NCBI GenBank assembly: GCA_964630595.1 | Contig: CAZVVT010000005.1 | Coordinates: 12,751 to 76,750 of the forward strand | Direction: 5' to 3' | Length of the DNA: 64,000 nt | From: CAZVVT01 sp964630595 | Lineage (GTDB): Bacteria > Chlamydiota > Chlamydiia > Chlamydiales > VFKH01 | In this document: piece by piece, positions 42,385-50,897 of the stretch | Layout: each line of letters opens with the position of its first letter | Numbering within the stretch: the stretch's first letter is position 1 | Translations under genes and position numbers: made by a program | The notes under the pieces: model-generated | The model's database searches: none | What the model was told of the DNA's origin: nothing | What the model saw: the letters and a program-made list of their open reading frames with translations, nothing else

Positions 42385-43578
42385 TTAGCCTAATTGCGCA
42401 ACTGCCGACTTGCGCGTAAAGAAGATGGCTGCCACGGCACATAAAAAGCCGGCTACTGCCATCACCCAACTTGTCGACGAGACAGAAAGCAGCCAAGCTC
42501 CTAGTGCAGGCACGATGCATCCGCGCACACCCACGGCAAGGACGTTCACACTGCTGTAGGGAGCACTATCTTCTTCTTTAGCAAAGACCGGACCCGACAT
42601 ATTCCAGGAAAGTTCGCTGCCTCCCTGCATGATGCCGTAACAGAGCCATGCAGCGTAAAGCAGAGCAATGCTCATGGAGGAGCCGAAGAGAAATCCAAAG
42701 AAGAGCACCGTAAGGGCTGCTACCACACTGTAGAGAGCAAAGAGGTTGATCTTCTTAAACAGCTTTACCCACAAAGGAGACGCCACGGCAAAACCAATTC
42801 CCTTGCATAGGGCCACTGCAACGGCAATTTCCGTGTAGGAGAGATGTAAGTTTTGCACATAAAAAGTGGGCAGAATGGGAAATACCATCATCAAGGCCGA
42901 GCCGCAGAGCATGTATCCGAGCTGAAAGCGGGCAAAATCGGGTCTTCGTTTGAGCAGCTGCCACGCCAATTGGATCGGCTTCACTAAAGAGGGTTTTACC
43001 CCTTCGATCAACTCGGCACCCGCCACACGCAGTTTCCATAAACAGAGCGTAGAGGCGATTCCCAGCACGCTGGTGCCAAAGAAGATCCAGCGCCAACTGC
43101 CCTCTACATGATCGAGCAGTCCAGCGAAAAGCACCGGCATAATGCCTCCGCCTAAGTGGTCGATAACGGAACCTGATTGCACAACGCGCTCTTTCAAGTC
43201 GCCCTCCACGTTGCGCTTGATGACCTCCATCCAGGCCGGACCGGCCCCTTTGAGCAAGACCCAATACAGCCCGCAGCAGAGAATCAAAAGCCAGGTATTG
43301 GTGATGAAGGGGAAGAAGAGAAAGGGGACGAATTTGAGAATATTGGCCCACACCAGATTGGAGACCAAACGGTCGCTGCGCCCATGGACGCCCAAGCTCC
43401 AATAAGGGGCAATGAGGGCAGAAAGGGGCTGCATGGCCACAATGATGGCCACCTGGAAGGGGGTGATCTGTAGCTCCTTCGTCAGAATCACCGCCAGCCC
43501 CGAAAATATCCCCCAAAAGGGGGTATTCAAAAGACGCGTGCCCAAATAGGCAAAGCGCGTCCTCCCGAAATAGTCCAT
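42385..43578 (-). CDS. Major facilitator superfamily transporter
   Basis: The product is 397 residues with about twelve membrane helices. Helix 1 starts Arg-Phe-Ala-Tyr-Leu-Gly-Thr-Arg-Leu-Leu-Asn-Thr-Pro-Phe-Trp. The loop after helix 2 carries Gly-Arg-Ser-Asp-Arg, a form of the superfamily's loop 2-3 signature. No substrate can be assigned. It follows gltX by 9 bases on the same strand. Confidence 0.8.
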   Translation of the reverse strand: MDYFGRTRFAYLGTRLLNTPFWGIFSGLAVILTKELQITPFQVAIIVAMQPLSALIAPYWSLGVHGRSDRLVSNLVWANILKFVPFLFFPFITNTWLLILCCGLYWVLLKGAGPAWMEVIKRNVEGDLKERVVQSGSVIDHLGGGIMPVLFAGLLDHVEGSWRWIFFGTSVLGIASTLCLWKLRVAGAELIEGVKPSLVKPIQLAWQLLKRRPDFARFQLGYMLCGSALMMVFPILPTFYVQNLHLSYTEIAVAVALCKGIGFAVASPLWVKLFKKINLFALYSVVAALTVLFFGFLFGSSMSIALLYAAWLCYGIMQGGSELSWNMSGPVFAKEEDSAPYSSVNVLAVGVRGCIVPALGAWLLSVSSTSWVMAVAGFLCAVAAIFFTRKSAVAQLG

Positions 43579-43587
43579 AGGACTATT

Positions 43588-45057
43588 TTACAACATTTGG
43601 TAGTTCCCTGTCTTAAGAGCTTCTACCTGCTTTGAGGTGAGGCCGCCCAAGAATTCCATTGCCTGCAGGAAGCGGGCGCGGCTGCGGTCTTTACCCAGAA
43701 CGTGGACCGAGTCATAAAGGGGAGGTCCGAAGCCCTTACCCATGATGCTATGAAAGAGGATCGGCATGACCTGTTTTCTGTGGTTGACGCCAAAGAGCTC
43801 TGCAACGCGTTTGGAGGCAGTTTCCACACCCACACGCCCCCAATCCTCTAGCTCATCCAATGTCCAGATCAGCACCTGCAAAATGCCCGCTGCCTGCACC
43901 TGGGTCAGGCCTTTGGGACAGAGTGCTTCCATCTTCAAAGGAACGTGGTTGATAAAGAAAAAGTCCGCCAACTCCATGAATTCGCCAAAGGTCTTGATGC
44001 GCGTGTGCACCAAGGGCATCAGCTGCTCCATGAACTTTTCATTGAACTGCCACTCCTGCAACCGCTTCCAGAGCTGATTTTCCGGCGTGGAGTGAATCAG
44101 ATAGTGCTGGTTGAGCCAGTCCAGTTTTTGCACATCGAAAACTGCTCCCGAAACTCCAATGCGCTTGGGATCAAATTCGCGAATGATCTCGTCGAGCGCA
44201 TAGATCTCTTTGTCATCCTTCATGCTGTATCCCATCAGCGTCATGAAGTTGCAAAACGCTTCAGGAAGGTAGCCTGAGTCCCTGTAAAAGAAAATCGACG
44301 TGGGGTTTCTGCGCTTCGACAGTTTTTTGCCGTCCTTGCCGAGCAACAAAGGAACGTGCATGAAGACGGGCGGCGTCCAACCAAATGCCTCGTAGAGCAT
44401 CACGTGTTTCGGTGTAGAAGAGAGCCACTCATCACCACGAATTACGTGGGTGATCTTCATCAAGTGGTCATCCACCACGTTGGCTAAGTGGTAGGTGGGA
44501 AAACCGTCAGACTTGAGTAGCACTTGGTCATCTACATCGGCCCAGGGAGTCACGCAGCGCCCTTTCACGGCATCTTCCACGACGCATTCTCCTGAAAGCG
44601 GCACCTTCAAGCGAATGACATAGGGTTGCCCCTCTGCAATGCGCGCCTGCACCTCTTCTTTCGTCAAGCTGCGGTAGCGGCGATCGTAGCCCTGCTTCAT
44701 TTTGCGCATCTGCTCTAGCTCTTCGGGCGTCGCAAAGCAGTAGTAAGCTGTACCGCGCTCGATCAACTCAAAGGCATGCTTGCGGTAGATTTCGGTGCGC
44801 TCCGACTGGCGGTAGGGACCAAATGGTCCTCCCACATCAGGGCCCTCATCCCATGCAATTCCCGCCCATTTCAGCGCTGTAAAAATGTTACTTTCATACT
44901 GTGGACGGCTGCGCGACTGGTCGGTGTCTTCGATGCGAAGGATGAATTGCCCGCCGAAGTGACGAGCAAAGATTAGATTGAAAAGGGCCATGTAGGCAGT
45001 ACCCACATGAGGGTCGCCGGTAGGAGAAGGTGCAATACGGACGCGAACTTGAGACAT
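43588..45057 (-). CDS. gltX: Glutamyl-tRNA synthetase
   Basis: Class I synthetase. The product is 489 residues. The HIGH motif appears as Asp-Pro-His-Val-Gly-Thr near residue 17, and the KMSKS motif as Lys-Leu-Ser-Lys-Arg near residue 256. Arg-Ile-Glu-Asp-Thr-Asp-Gln-Ser is also a GluRS signature. The enzyme may charge tRNA-Gln too if GatCAB is present elsewhere. It lies 12 bases after tsp on the same strand, near euo as in Chlamydia. Confidence 0.95.
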   Translation of the reverse strand: MSQVRVRIAPSPTGDPHVGTAYMALFNLIFARHFGGQFILRIEDTDQSRSRPQYESNIFTALKWAGIAWDEGPDVGGPFGPYRQSERTEIYRKHAFELIERGTAYYCFATPEELEQMRKMKQGYDRRYRSLTKEEVQARIAEGQPYVIRLKVPLSGECVVEDAVKGRCVTPWADVDDQVLLKSDGFPTYHLANVVDDHLMKITHVIRGDEWLSSTPKHVMLYEAFGWTPPVFMHVPLLLGKDGKKLSKRRNPTSIFFYRDSGYLPEAFCNFMTLMGYSMKDDKEIYALDEIIREFDPKRIGVSGAVFDVQKLDWLNQHYLIHSTPENQLWKRLQEWQFNEKFMEQLMPLVHTRIKTFGEFMELADFFFINHVPLKMEALCPKGLTQVQAAGILQVLIWTLDELEDWGRVGVETASKRVAELFGVNHRKQVMPILFHSIMGKGFGPPLYDSVHVLGKDRSRARFLQAMEFLGGLTSKQVEALKTGNYQML

Positions 45058-45069
45058 AACCCAACCAGT

Positions 45070-46782
45070 TTAACTGGTTCTGTCGAGAGAGATCAAGTCG
45101 TTCAATACGGCAATCGCCTCGGCTTCCTGGATATCCTCTTCCCCTTCCGGCTTGATCAAAAAGGCTTGCCACTTGGTGCTAGCGGCAATCCGCTCAGCAG
45201 AATTCTTCTCCAAAACGGCAATGTGCTTCTGATAGCGATCGGTGTAAAAGCGGCGGAATGAGGCGATGTTATCGGAGGAAAGCGGGTATTTGGCAAAAGC
45301 CTCCCCCACCTCTTCTTTTGAGTACGGGCCGGGGATCACCACATCGGAGCGCGCCCCTACGAGCTGAACGCTGTTGCCCGAAGGGGTATAGTAGCGCCCA
45401 ATGGTGATCTTGAACTCTCCGTGGGGCTGCACCGCTTTGCTGGGGTCCAAGCTCATTAATTGGCACGTTCCCTTCCCATACGTCTGACGGTCGCCCACAA
45501 TGATGGCATGGCCATAATCCTTCAAAACCTGCGCAACAATCTCGGAAGCAGAGGCACTAAATCGATCGATCAAAATCACCATAGGACCATGGAAAAGGCG
45601 CCGCCTTTCGCTCCGCAAAATCTGGATCTTCCCGCGGTCATCCTTGATCCCCGTGATCGGCTCAGGGCCTACAAAAAGGCCTGTGACATCAATGGCTTGC
45701 ACCAATAAGCCGCCCCCGTTGCCGCGCAGATCCAGCAGCACCCCTTCACTCTGCGGCTCTTCTTTGAGCGCTTTGGCAATATCAGTTGTGGACGAACTCT
45801 TCTCATCTTCATAAAAAGAGTGGAGTTTGAGAACTAGTACATTTCCCACGCGCTTCTTTTCAAGGCGATTTTCTGTCATTACAACTTCCGCGCGATTGAG
45901 CTTAATCTGTTCACGATGGCCATCTTTTTTCAGCAACGTCAAACCCACCGGCCCATCTCTTTTCACGCGCAACATCGCTACCACTGCATGCACTTCCAAA
46001 CCGGCAATGGGTGTGCCATCGATGGCCACAATGTGATCGCCCTCGTCGACCTCTTTAGACAATTTGGCTGCACCGCCCTCAATCAAGCGCTGCACCACAA
46101 CACCGTCTAGGCTATCGCGAATCTGTACGCCAATGCCCCAAAAACGCTGCTGCACTTCGCACGCAAATTCCTCTGCCTCGCGCGGCGTGAAATAGCAGCT
46201 GTGCGTGTCGAGTGCCGCCAGACAGGCCTTCAAAATCAACGAGGCCACAAAGCGCTCATCTTTTTCTTGGAACTGCTGTTCACGCTGATTGCGCCTTTTC
46301 GCAAGCAGTTCCCTACCCTCTTCCACTTCGGCCAGCGCCTTGTTCTGCAAAAATTGGATCTGCGCCAAGCGCACTTTTAATTTCTCTACATCTGCAGGCC
46401 ACTTCTTATCGCTTAAAAGCTTCTCATCACTTTCTTGAGAGACCAGTTCCTTTTCCAACAAACGACGGCGCTCAAAAGACTGCACAAAACGATCATACAT
46501 GGCTTGAAAAGGGGCGACATCCGCCTGGTTCCACGCAATCAACGCCTCTTTGGGCTTTACCATCTCCTCCAATTCCCCTTGCGTCAAGTAGCAGTGGGCG
46601 GGATCTAAATGGGTGGCAAACGACCAGAGGGTGCGCTCCATCAAAGCCTGGTCCATTTTTTTGGTGTCGACGTGCAGCTTCAAGATCGGCTCAACCAAAT
46701 CCCGAACCTCTTGAGGCTTAACCTGTGGCAGCCGATCAAACCCACAGATAAGAAGGATGAAAAGCAGGAAAAAACGGCGCAT
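45070..46782 (-). CDS. tsp: Tail-specific protease (CtpA/Tsp, S41 family)
   Basis: The product is 570 residues from the ATG at 46782; an in-frame GTG lies 9 bases upstream. A signal peptide spans about residues 1-16. A helical region is followed by a PDZ domain (about residues 205-295; Gly-Ile-Gly-Val-Gln-Ile-Arg...Gly-Gly-Ala-Ala) and the S41 core: Leu-Arg-Gly-Asn-Gly-Gly-Gly, nucleophile Ser in Ser-Ala-Ser-Ala-Ser-Glu-Ile, and Lys in Thr-Tyr-Gly-Lys-Gly-Thr. It degrades tagged or damaged periplasmic proteins; the C. trachomatis homolog has been linked to host-protein cleavage. Confidence 0.92.
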   Translation of the reverse strand: MRRFFLLFILLICGFDRLPQVKPQEVRDLVEPILKLHVDTKKMDQALMERTLWSFATHLDPAHCYLTQGELEEMVKPKEALIAWNQADVAPFQAMYDRFVQSFERRRLLEKELVSQESDEKLLSDKKWPADVEKLKVRLAQIQFLQNKALAEVEEGRELLAKRRNQREQQFQEKDERFVASLILKACLAALDTHSCYFTPREAEEFACEVQQRFWGIGVQIRDSLDGVVVQRLIEGGAAKLSKEVDEGDHIVAIDGTPIAGLEVHAVVAMLRVKRDGPVGLTLLKKDGHREQIKLNRAEVVMTENRLEKKRVGNVLVLKLHSFYEDEKSSSTTDIAKALKEEPQSEGVLLDLRGNGGGLLVQAIDVTGLFVGPEPITGIKDDRGKIQILRSERRRLFHGPMVILIDRFSASASEIVAQVLKDYGHAIIVGDRQTYGKGTCQLMSLDPSKAVQPHGEFKITIGRYYTPSGNSVQLVGARSDVVIPGPYSKEEVGEAFAKYPLSSDNIASFRRFYTDRYQKHIAVLEKNSAERIAASTKWQAFLIKPEGEEDIQEAEAIAVLNDLISLDRTS

Positions 46783-46834
46783 CGCCTCCACGCTAACGCA
46801 AGGTCCCTATTGCGCGCAAAATTAAAAAATTCCC

Positions 46835-46864
46835 TTGTTCTAAATGGTCCAGCTTGGGAATAAT
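46835..46864 (+). promoter_or_regulatory. Candidate promoter of euo
   Basis: TTGTTC at 46835-46840 and AATAAT at 46859-46864 are separated by 18 bases, resembling a sigma66-type promoter with a weak -35 and a near-consensus -10. An AGGA ribosome-site-like sequence lies about 9 bases before the euo ATG. Confidence 0.35.
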
Positions 46865-46893
46865 AGACACCCGTATTTTTAGGAATTCGCACT

Positions 46894-47286
46894 ATGGCAA
46901 CAGAAAGAAAGCTCATTACGATTACAGAAGCTGCAAAGCTCAACCGCGTTACTCGACAAGCCATTTACGTCGCTATTAAGCAGAACAAGCTGCAAGCCGT
47001 CAAAAAGGCTCAGTGGGAAATCGACATCAACGATCTCGAGACGTATCGCAAGAACCGCTATTCCCGAACAAAGTCGGTATGGAATGGCGAATTGGTCTTC
47101 AACAACGACGAAGGCTTTTTCTCCATCGCGCAAACAGCGCGCATGCTGGCCGTTCCTGCGCAGAAGATTTACTACGCCACACGCCGCGGTTATCTGAAAG
47201 CGATTCGCAAAGGGGTCTCGTGGGTAATTCACATTAATGATATCAATCATTACCGCGACACCTTCCTGCCCAATCAAATTGGATAA
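46894..47286 (+). CDS. euo: EUO-like developmental transcription regulator
   Basis: The product is 130 residues and consists of two similar excisionase-type helix-turn-helix units: residues 7-55 (Thr-Glu-Ala-Ala-Lys-Leu, Arg-Gln-Ala-Ile-Tyr-Val-Ala-Ile, then Trp-Glu-Ile-Asp...Tyr-Arg-Lys) and residues 75-123 (Ala-Gln-Thr-Ala-Arg-Met-Leu, Gln-Lys-Ile-Tyr-Tyr-Ala-Thr, then Trp-Val-Ile-His...Tyr-Arg-Asp). EUO is an early chlamydial protein known to repress late genes. The Chlamydia protein is longer (about 180 residues). It is divergent from tsp and near gltX, an order I recall from Chlamydia. Confidence 0.88.
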   Translation: MATERKLITITEAAKLNRVTRQAIYVAIKQNKLQAVKKAQWEIDINDLETYRKNRYSRTKSVWNGELVFNNDEGFFSIAQTARMLAVPAQKIYYATRRGYLKAIRKGVSWVIHINDINHYRDTFLPNQIG

Positions 47287-48247
47287 AGAACTCTTCACCA
47301 CTCCCATCATCGGGAGGCAGCTTTTGACAACGCCCTCTTCCGAAAAAGAGGTTTGGCATGTTGTGCTCAAGTGCCCGCCCATCCGCTACCGTGTTGGTGA
47401 CTGCATCGCCGTCCACGCGGAAAACGACCCTACTTTAGTCGAAAAGACGATGCAAGCCCTTGGTCTGCACGGCCAAGAAGTCCGAACCGCCCTCACCAAA
47501 CACAAATCGATCACTCGTCTCAACGCCAAAATCGCCGACCTTTTTGGTCCCCACGATGGCCACGAGCTTTGGGATTTAGCGCAAAAGCATCCGCGCACGA
47601 TCTCTGCCGAAGAGCTGCTGGCTGCCCTACCTCCCCTGCTGCCCCGCTTCTACTCCATCGCCTCCGCGCAAGAGGTGGTCGGCGATGAAATCCACCTCAC
47701 CGTCGCCGTCGCCCGCTGGCACGCCGCGGGCCACGAACGCCTCGGCGTCGGCACCCACTTCCTCTGCCACCTTGCTCAAGAGGCGACGATCTACCACCAC
47801 CCCACGAAAGACTTCACCCTCCCTCAAGAAAGCAGCGCGCCTGTCATCATGATTGGCCCCGGCACGGGCGTGGCCCCTTTCCGCGGCTTCATGCAAAAGC
47901 GCCTCCACGAGGGCCATGGCGGCAAGAACTGGCTCTTCTTCGGCGACCAGCGCCGCGCCCACAACTTCCTCTACGAACCCTTCTGGACCGACCTGCTCGC
48001 GCAAGGCCGCCTTCAGCTCTCCCTTGCCTTCTCCCGCGACCAAGAGCACAAGGTCTACGTCCAACATCGCATGGAAGAGGAAGCGGCCCAGCTTAAGGAG
48101 TGGCTCCACCAAGGCGCCTACCTCTATGTCTGCGGCGACGCTGCCCGCATGGCCAAAGACGTCGACGCCTCCCTCAAAGCCCTCACCTCCCCCGAATTCG
48201 TCAAAGAACTCAAGAAATCGGGTCGTTACCTCCGCGACGTCTATTAA
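47237..48247 (+). CDS. CysJ-like NADPH-flavin reductase lacking the FMN domain
   Basis: The product is 336 residues resembling the FAD/NADPH half of sulfite reductase flavoprotein and cytochrome P450 reductase. Arg-Phe-Tyr-Ser-Ile-Ala-Ser-Ala near residue 138 binds FAD. Gly-Pro-Gly-Thr-Gly-Val-Ala-Pro-Phe-Arg near residue 208 and Tyr-Val-Cys-Gly-Asp-Ala near residue 296 bind NADPH. The N-terminal flavodoxin domain is absent and no CysI partner lies nearby, so the acceptor is unknown. The ATG start overlaps euo by 50 bases; a TTG at 47279 would reduce this to 8 bases and is an alternative. Confidence 0.82.
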   Translation: MISIITATPSCPIKLDKELFTTPIIGRQLLTTPSSEKEVWHVVLKCPPIRYRVGDCIAVHAENDPTLVEKTMQALGLHGQEVRTALTKHKSITRLNAKIADLFGPHDGHELWDLAQKHPRTISAEELLAALPPLLPRFYSIASAQEVVGDEIHLTVAVARWHAAGHERLGVGTHFLCHLAQEATIYHHPTKDFTLPQESSAPVIMIGPGTGVAPFRGFMQKRLHEGHGGKNWLFFGDQRRAHNFLYEPFWTDLLAQGRLQLSLAFSRDQEHKVYVQHRMEEEAAQLKEWLHQGAYLYVCGDAARMAKDVDASLKALTSPEFVKELKKSGRYLRDVY

Positions 48248-48295
48248 CCCGGGCTTACTTGACTTCTGGGAGTTTCATCTCGTACACTCTTCCTC

Positions 48296-48622
48296 ATGAA
48301 AATTCTTCCTCTATTCCTAATTCCAGCTGTGCTCTTTGCACAAGATGCTGAAGTGCCACAGCAGAGCATGGTGCCGACGCTGATTATGGTCGGTGTGGCC
48401 GTTTTGTTTTTCTATTTCATTCTCTGGCGCCCCGAACAGAAGCGTCGTAAAGCAACGGAAAAGATGCGCGGCGAAATGAAAGTGGGTGACCGCGTTACTG
48501 CCATGGGCATTCTCGGTAAAGTGTCGAAGATCAATGAGGGTCCTACAGTGATTCTTGAGATGGTTGACGGCGCAAAGATCGAGATTCTGAAAGCAGCCAT
48601 TAGTGAAGTACATCCTGCGTAG
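48296..48622 (+). CDS. yajC: Sec translocase accessory subunit
   Basis: The product is 108 residues. A signal-like hydrophobic N-terminus (residues 1-15) precedes the YajC membrane helix (about 26-44). Arg-Pro-Glu-Gln-Lys-Arg-Arg-Lys and the Met-Lys-Val-Gly-Asp-Arg-Val-Thr-Ala-Met-Gly-Ile-Leu-Gly motif identify the family. It works with SecDF. The next gene starts directly after its stop codon. Confidence 0.92.
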   Translation: MKILPLFLIPAVLFAQDAEVPQQSMVPTLIMVGVAVLFFYFILWRPEQKRRKATEKMRGEMKVGDRVTAMGILGKVSKINEGPTVILEMVDGAKIEILKAAISEVHPA

Positions 48623-49714
48623 ATGAAGGTCGCCATCGTTCATGATTGGCTGACAACTGTCGGCGGTGCGGAGAAGGTGTTGGAGCAGCTGCTCCTCCTT
48701 TATCCCAGCGCCGACCTCTATACCTTGATCGACACGCTAGAAGATCGCCACCTCCTGCACGGGCGCACGCCTAAAACCTCCTACATGCAGAAGCTGCCCG
48801 GAATTCGGCGCTACTACCGACAGCTGCTGAGCTTCATGCCGGGGGCGATGGAGCGCTTTGATCTCTCCGATTACGACCTGATTCTCTCCTCCAGCCACGC
48901 GGTGGCGAAAGGGGTGATTACCTCCCCCGACCAAAAGCACATCTGCTACTGCTACACCCCCATCCGCTACGCATGGGACATGATGCACCCCTACTTCAAA
49001 GAGGCGGGGATCCGCAAAGGGCTCAAGGCGTGGTACGCCTACCGCCTGATGCGCAAGATGCGCCAATGGGATCTGGCCTCCACAGCCTCCGTAGACCACT
49101 TCCTCACCCTTTCGAATTTTGTAGCTCGTCGCATCGAGAAGTTCTACCGCCGCAAAGCGCAGGTCATCTACCCTCCTGTAAATACGGAACTCTTTGTTCC
49201 TAAAGGAGTTAAGGAGGACTTTTACCTTACCGCCTCGCGCATGGTTCCCTACAAGCGCATGGACATGATTGTAGAGGCCTTCGCTAAGCGACCCAGCGCC
49301 CGACTGGTGGTCATTGGCGACGGTCCGGATATGGCTAAAGTAAAGGCCAAAGCGGGCTCCAACGTTGAGATCCTGGGCTGGAAGAGCGATGCTGTACTCG
49401 TGGACTATATGCAGCGCGCCAAAGCCTTCGTTTTCGCCGCTAAAGAGGACTTCGGCATCCTTCCCCTGGAAGCCAATGCTTGCGGCACCCCTGTCATCGC
49501 TTACGCTCAGGGCGGCACCCTAGAAACCATCCCCACATCCGCCGGCATCCTCTTTCACGAGCAGACTGCGGAAAGCATCAACGACGCCCTGACCCGCTTC
49601 GAACGCGCCCATATCTCCCCCGCCGCCTGCCGCGAAAACGCTTTGAGATTCTCTCGCGAATCCTTCCGCAGCGCCCTCCGCACCTCCATTGAAGCATTGA
49701 CCGCTGCTACCTGA
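48623..49714 (+). CDS. GT4-family glycosyltransferase
   Basis: The product is 363 residues with a GT-B fold. Val-His-Asp-Trp-Leu-Thr-Thr-Val-Gly-Gly-Ala-Glu is the acceptor-side start. Ser-Arg-Met-Val-Pro-Tyr-Lys-Arg and Ile-Gly-Asp-Gly-Pro precede the nucleotide-sugar motif Glu-Asp-Phe-Gly-Ile-Leu-Pro-Leu-Glu-Ala-Asn-Ala (EX7E) near residue 275. It resembles the mannosyltransferase WbaZ group. It starts right after yajC and may add a sugar to LPS or another surface glycan. Confidence 0.85.
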   Translation: MKVAIVHDWLTTVGGAEKVLEQLLLLYPSADLYTLIDTLEDRHLLHGRTPKTSYMQKLPGIRRYYRQLLSFMPGAMERFDLSDYDLILSSSHAVAKGVITSPDQKHICYCYTPIRYAWDMMHPYFKEAGIRKGLKAWYAYRLMRKMRQWDLASTASVDHFLTLSNFVARRIEKFYRRKAQVIYPPVNTELFVPKGVKEDFYLTASRMVPYKRMDMIVEAFAKRPSARLVVIGDGPDMAKVKAKAGSNVEILGWKSDAVLVDYMQRAKAFVFAAKEDFGILPLEANACGTPVIAYAQGGTLETIPTSAGILFHEQTAESINDALTRFERAHISPAACRENALRFSRESFRSALRTSIEALTAAT

Positions 49715-49733
49715 CCTGCTACTTTGCTGCTCT

Positions 49734-50897
49734 ATGGCAGCAGCAGCATCAGGATCTTCTCCCTCCCTCCCCAAGAAATATGAATTGGATGTCGTCGTCA
49801 ATGGTCGCAGGTTTAAGCTCGATGTTGCTCAAGAAGGTTTTATGCAAAGCGCGGGCGGTGCTGGCGGCCACAAGGTGGTTGCCAGCGGCGAGATTTCCGC
49901 AGATAAAAAAGGCCGCGTAGCTGAGCGATTAGCAGCATTCTTCCAAGAGCACAATGCGGGCTTTGAAACTGCGACTGCAAAACAGGATACCGGGATTAAA
50001 AAACAGAGCGATGCCAAATGGCTGAGTACTGCAAAGCATAAGCAAGATGCCAACAAGGTCATTGAAGATATTCTCGCTATTCTGGAAGGTCCCGACGCTG
50101 CTGCCGCAACAATGACTGCTGACGGAGCATCGCATCCCGCTGAACTCCATGCAAAAGCTGTGGCTCCTTCCGCAGCACCGGCAGGAGGCGCGCCCATAAT
50201 CAATGTACATCAAGAACAACATCAGTCGCAGGGTGATCTAGCAGAGATTCAACGACAACTTGCTGAAATACGTGCAGAGCTTGCTGCAGCACGTGCTCGA
50301 CGCGGTAGTGAAAGCGGTTCTTCCGCTGCGGAAATCACTGCATTGAAAGCTCAAATTGCGGCACTCGAAGCAGTGCTATCTCGATTGCAAAGGCCGATCG
50401 ATGATAGCCCCGCAGGACCACCACCTCCTCCCCCATTACCTTCTTCTTCTTCTGCTGCTGCTGCTCGGGCAGAAGCTTTTGAATCGCCTGAACCAGTGCG
50501 AGCATCGCCCCCTGCAGCCACGGCTTCTCTAGAAGAGTCACTGCGCAGTTTGCGTGAGCAATGCACCAGGATCCTTGCAAGAAGAGCCACAGCACCCAAT
50601 GCAGATGCGCAGGCGTTTATTAACGCTCTGAGCGGCGAATCTGGTGATCGAGACTGCAATACACTGATTCAGTGGCTGAAGAGTCGAGATAAACCAGTTC
50701 CACAAGCAACCATAACAACTGTTCTAGATCGAGAAAAATGGACTAAACAAGCCACTTTAAAAGTTCGTCAAAAGACCGTCGCTTTGTTGCACGCGCTCTC
50801 CACGACAACAAAATCCATTCCTGAAGATCTCAGAGCTTGGATGGTTCAAGCACAGCTTGCTTTGCCTGCTATCTTGAAAGACCTAGCGGCTAAATAG
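49734..50897 (+). CDS. Polyproline/coiled-coil protein, effector candidate
   Basis: The product is 387 residues with no signal peptide or membrane helix. A beta-rich N-terminal segment (residues 14-50) and a basic helical part are followed by a coiled coil at about residues 166-220 (heptads of Leu/Ile with Glu, Gln and Arg). Next come six consecutive prolines then Leu-Pro at 229-236, a Ser run, an Ala/Glu/Pro linker, and a helical C-terminal domain (about 275-387). Polyproline-Leu-Pro stretches bind host profilin, EVH1 or SH3 domains, so a secreted effector is plausible. No family is recognised. The 3' end overlaps the convergent transporter gene by 15 bases. Confidence 0.65.
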   Translation: MAAAASGSSPSLPKKYELDVVVNGRRFKLDVAQEGFMQSAGGAGGHKVVASGEISADKKGRVAERLAAFFQEHNAGFETATAKQDTGIKKQSDAKWLSTAKHKQDANKVIEDILAILEGPDAAAATMTADGASHPAELHAKAVAPSAAPAGGAPIINVHQEQHQSQGDLAEIQRQLAEIRAELAAARARRGSESGSSAAEITALKAQIAALEAVLSRLQRPIDDSPAGPPPPPPLPSSSSAAAARAEAFESPEPVRASPPAATASLEESLRSLREQCTRILARRATAPNADAQAFINALSGESGDRDCNTLIQWLKSRDKPVPQATITTVLDREKWTKQATLKVRQKTVALLHALSTTTKSIPEDLRAWMVQAQLALPAILKDLAAK

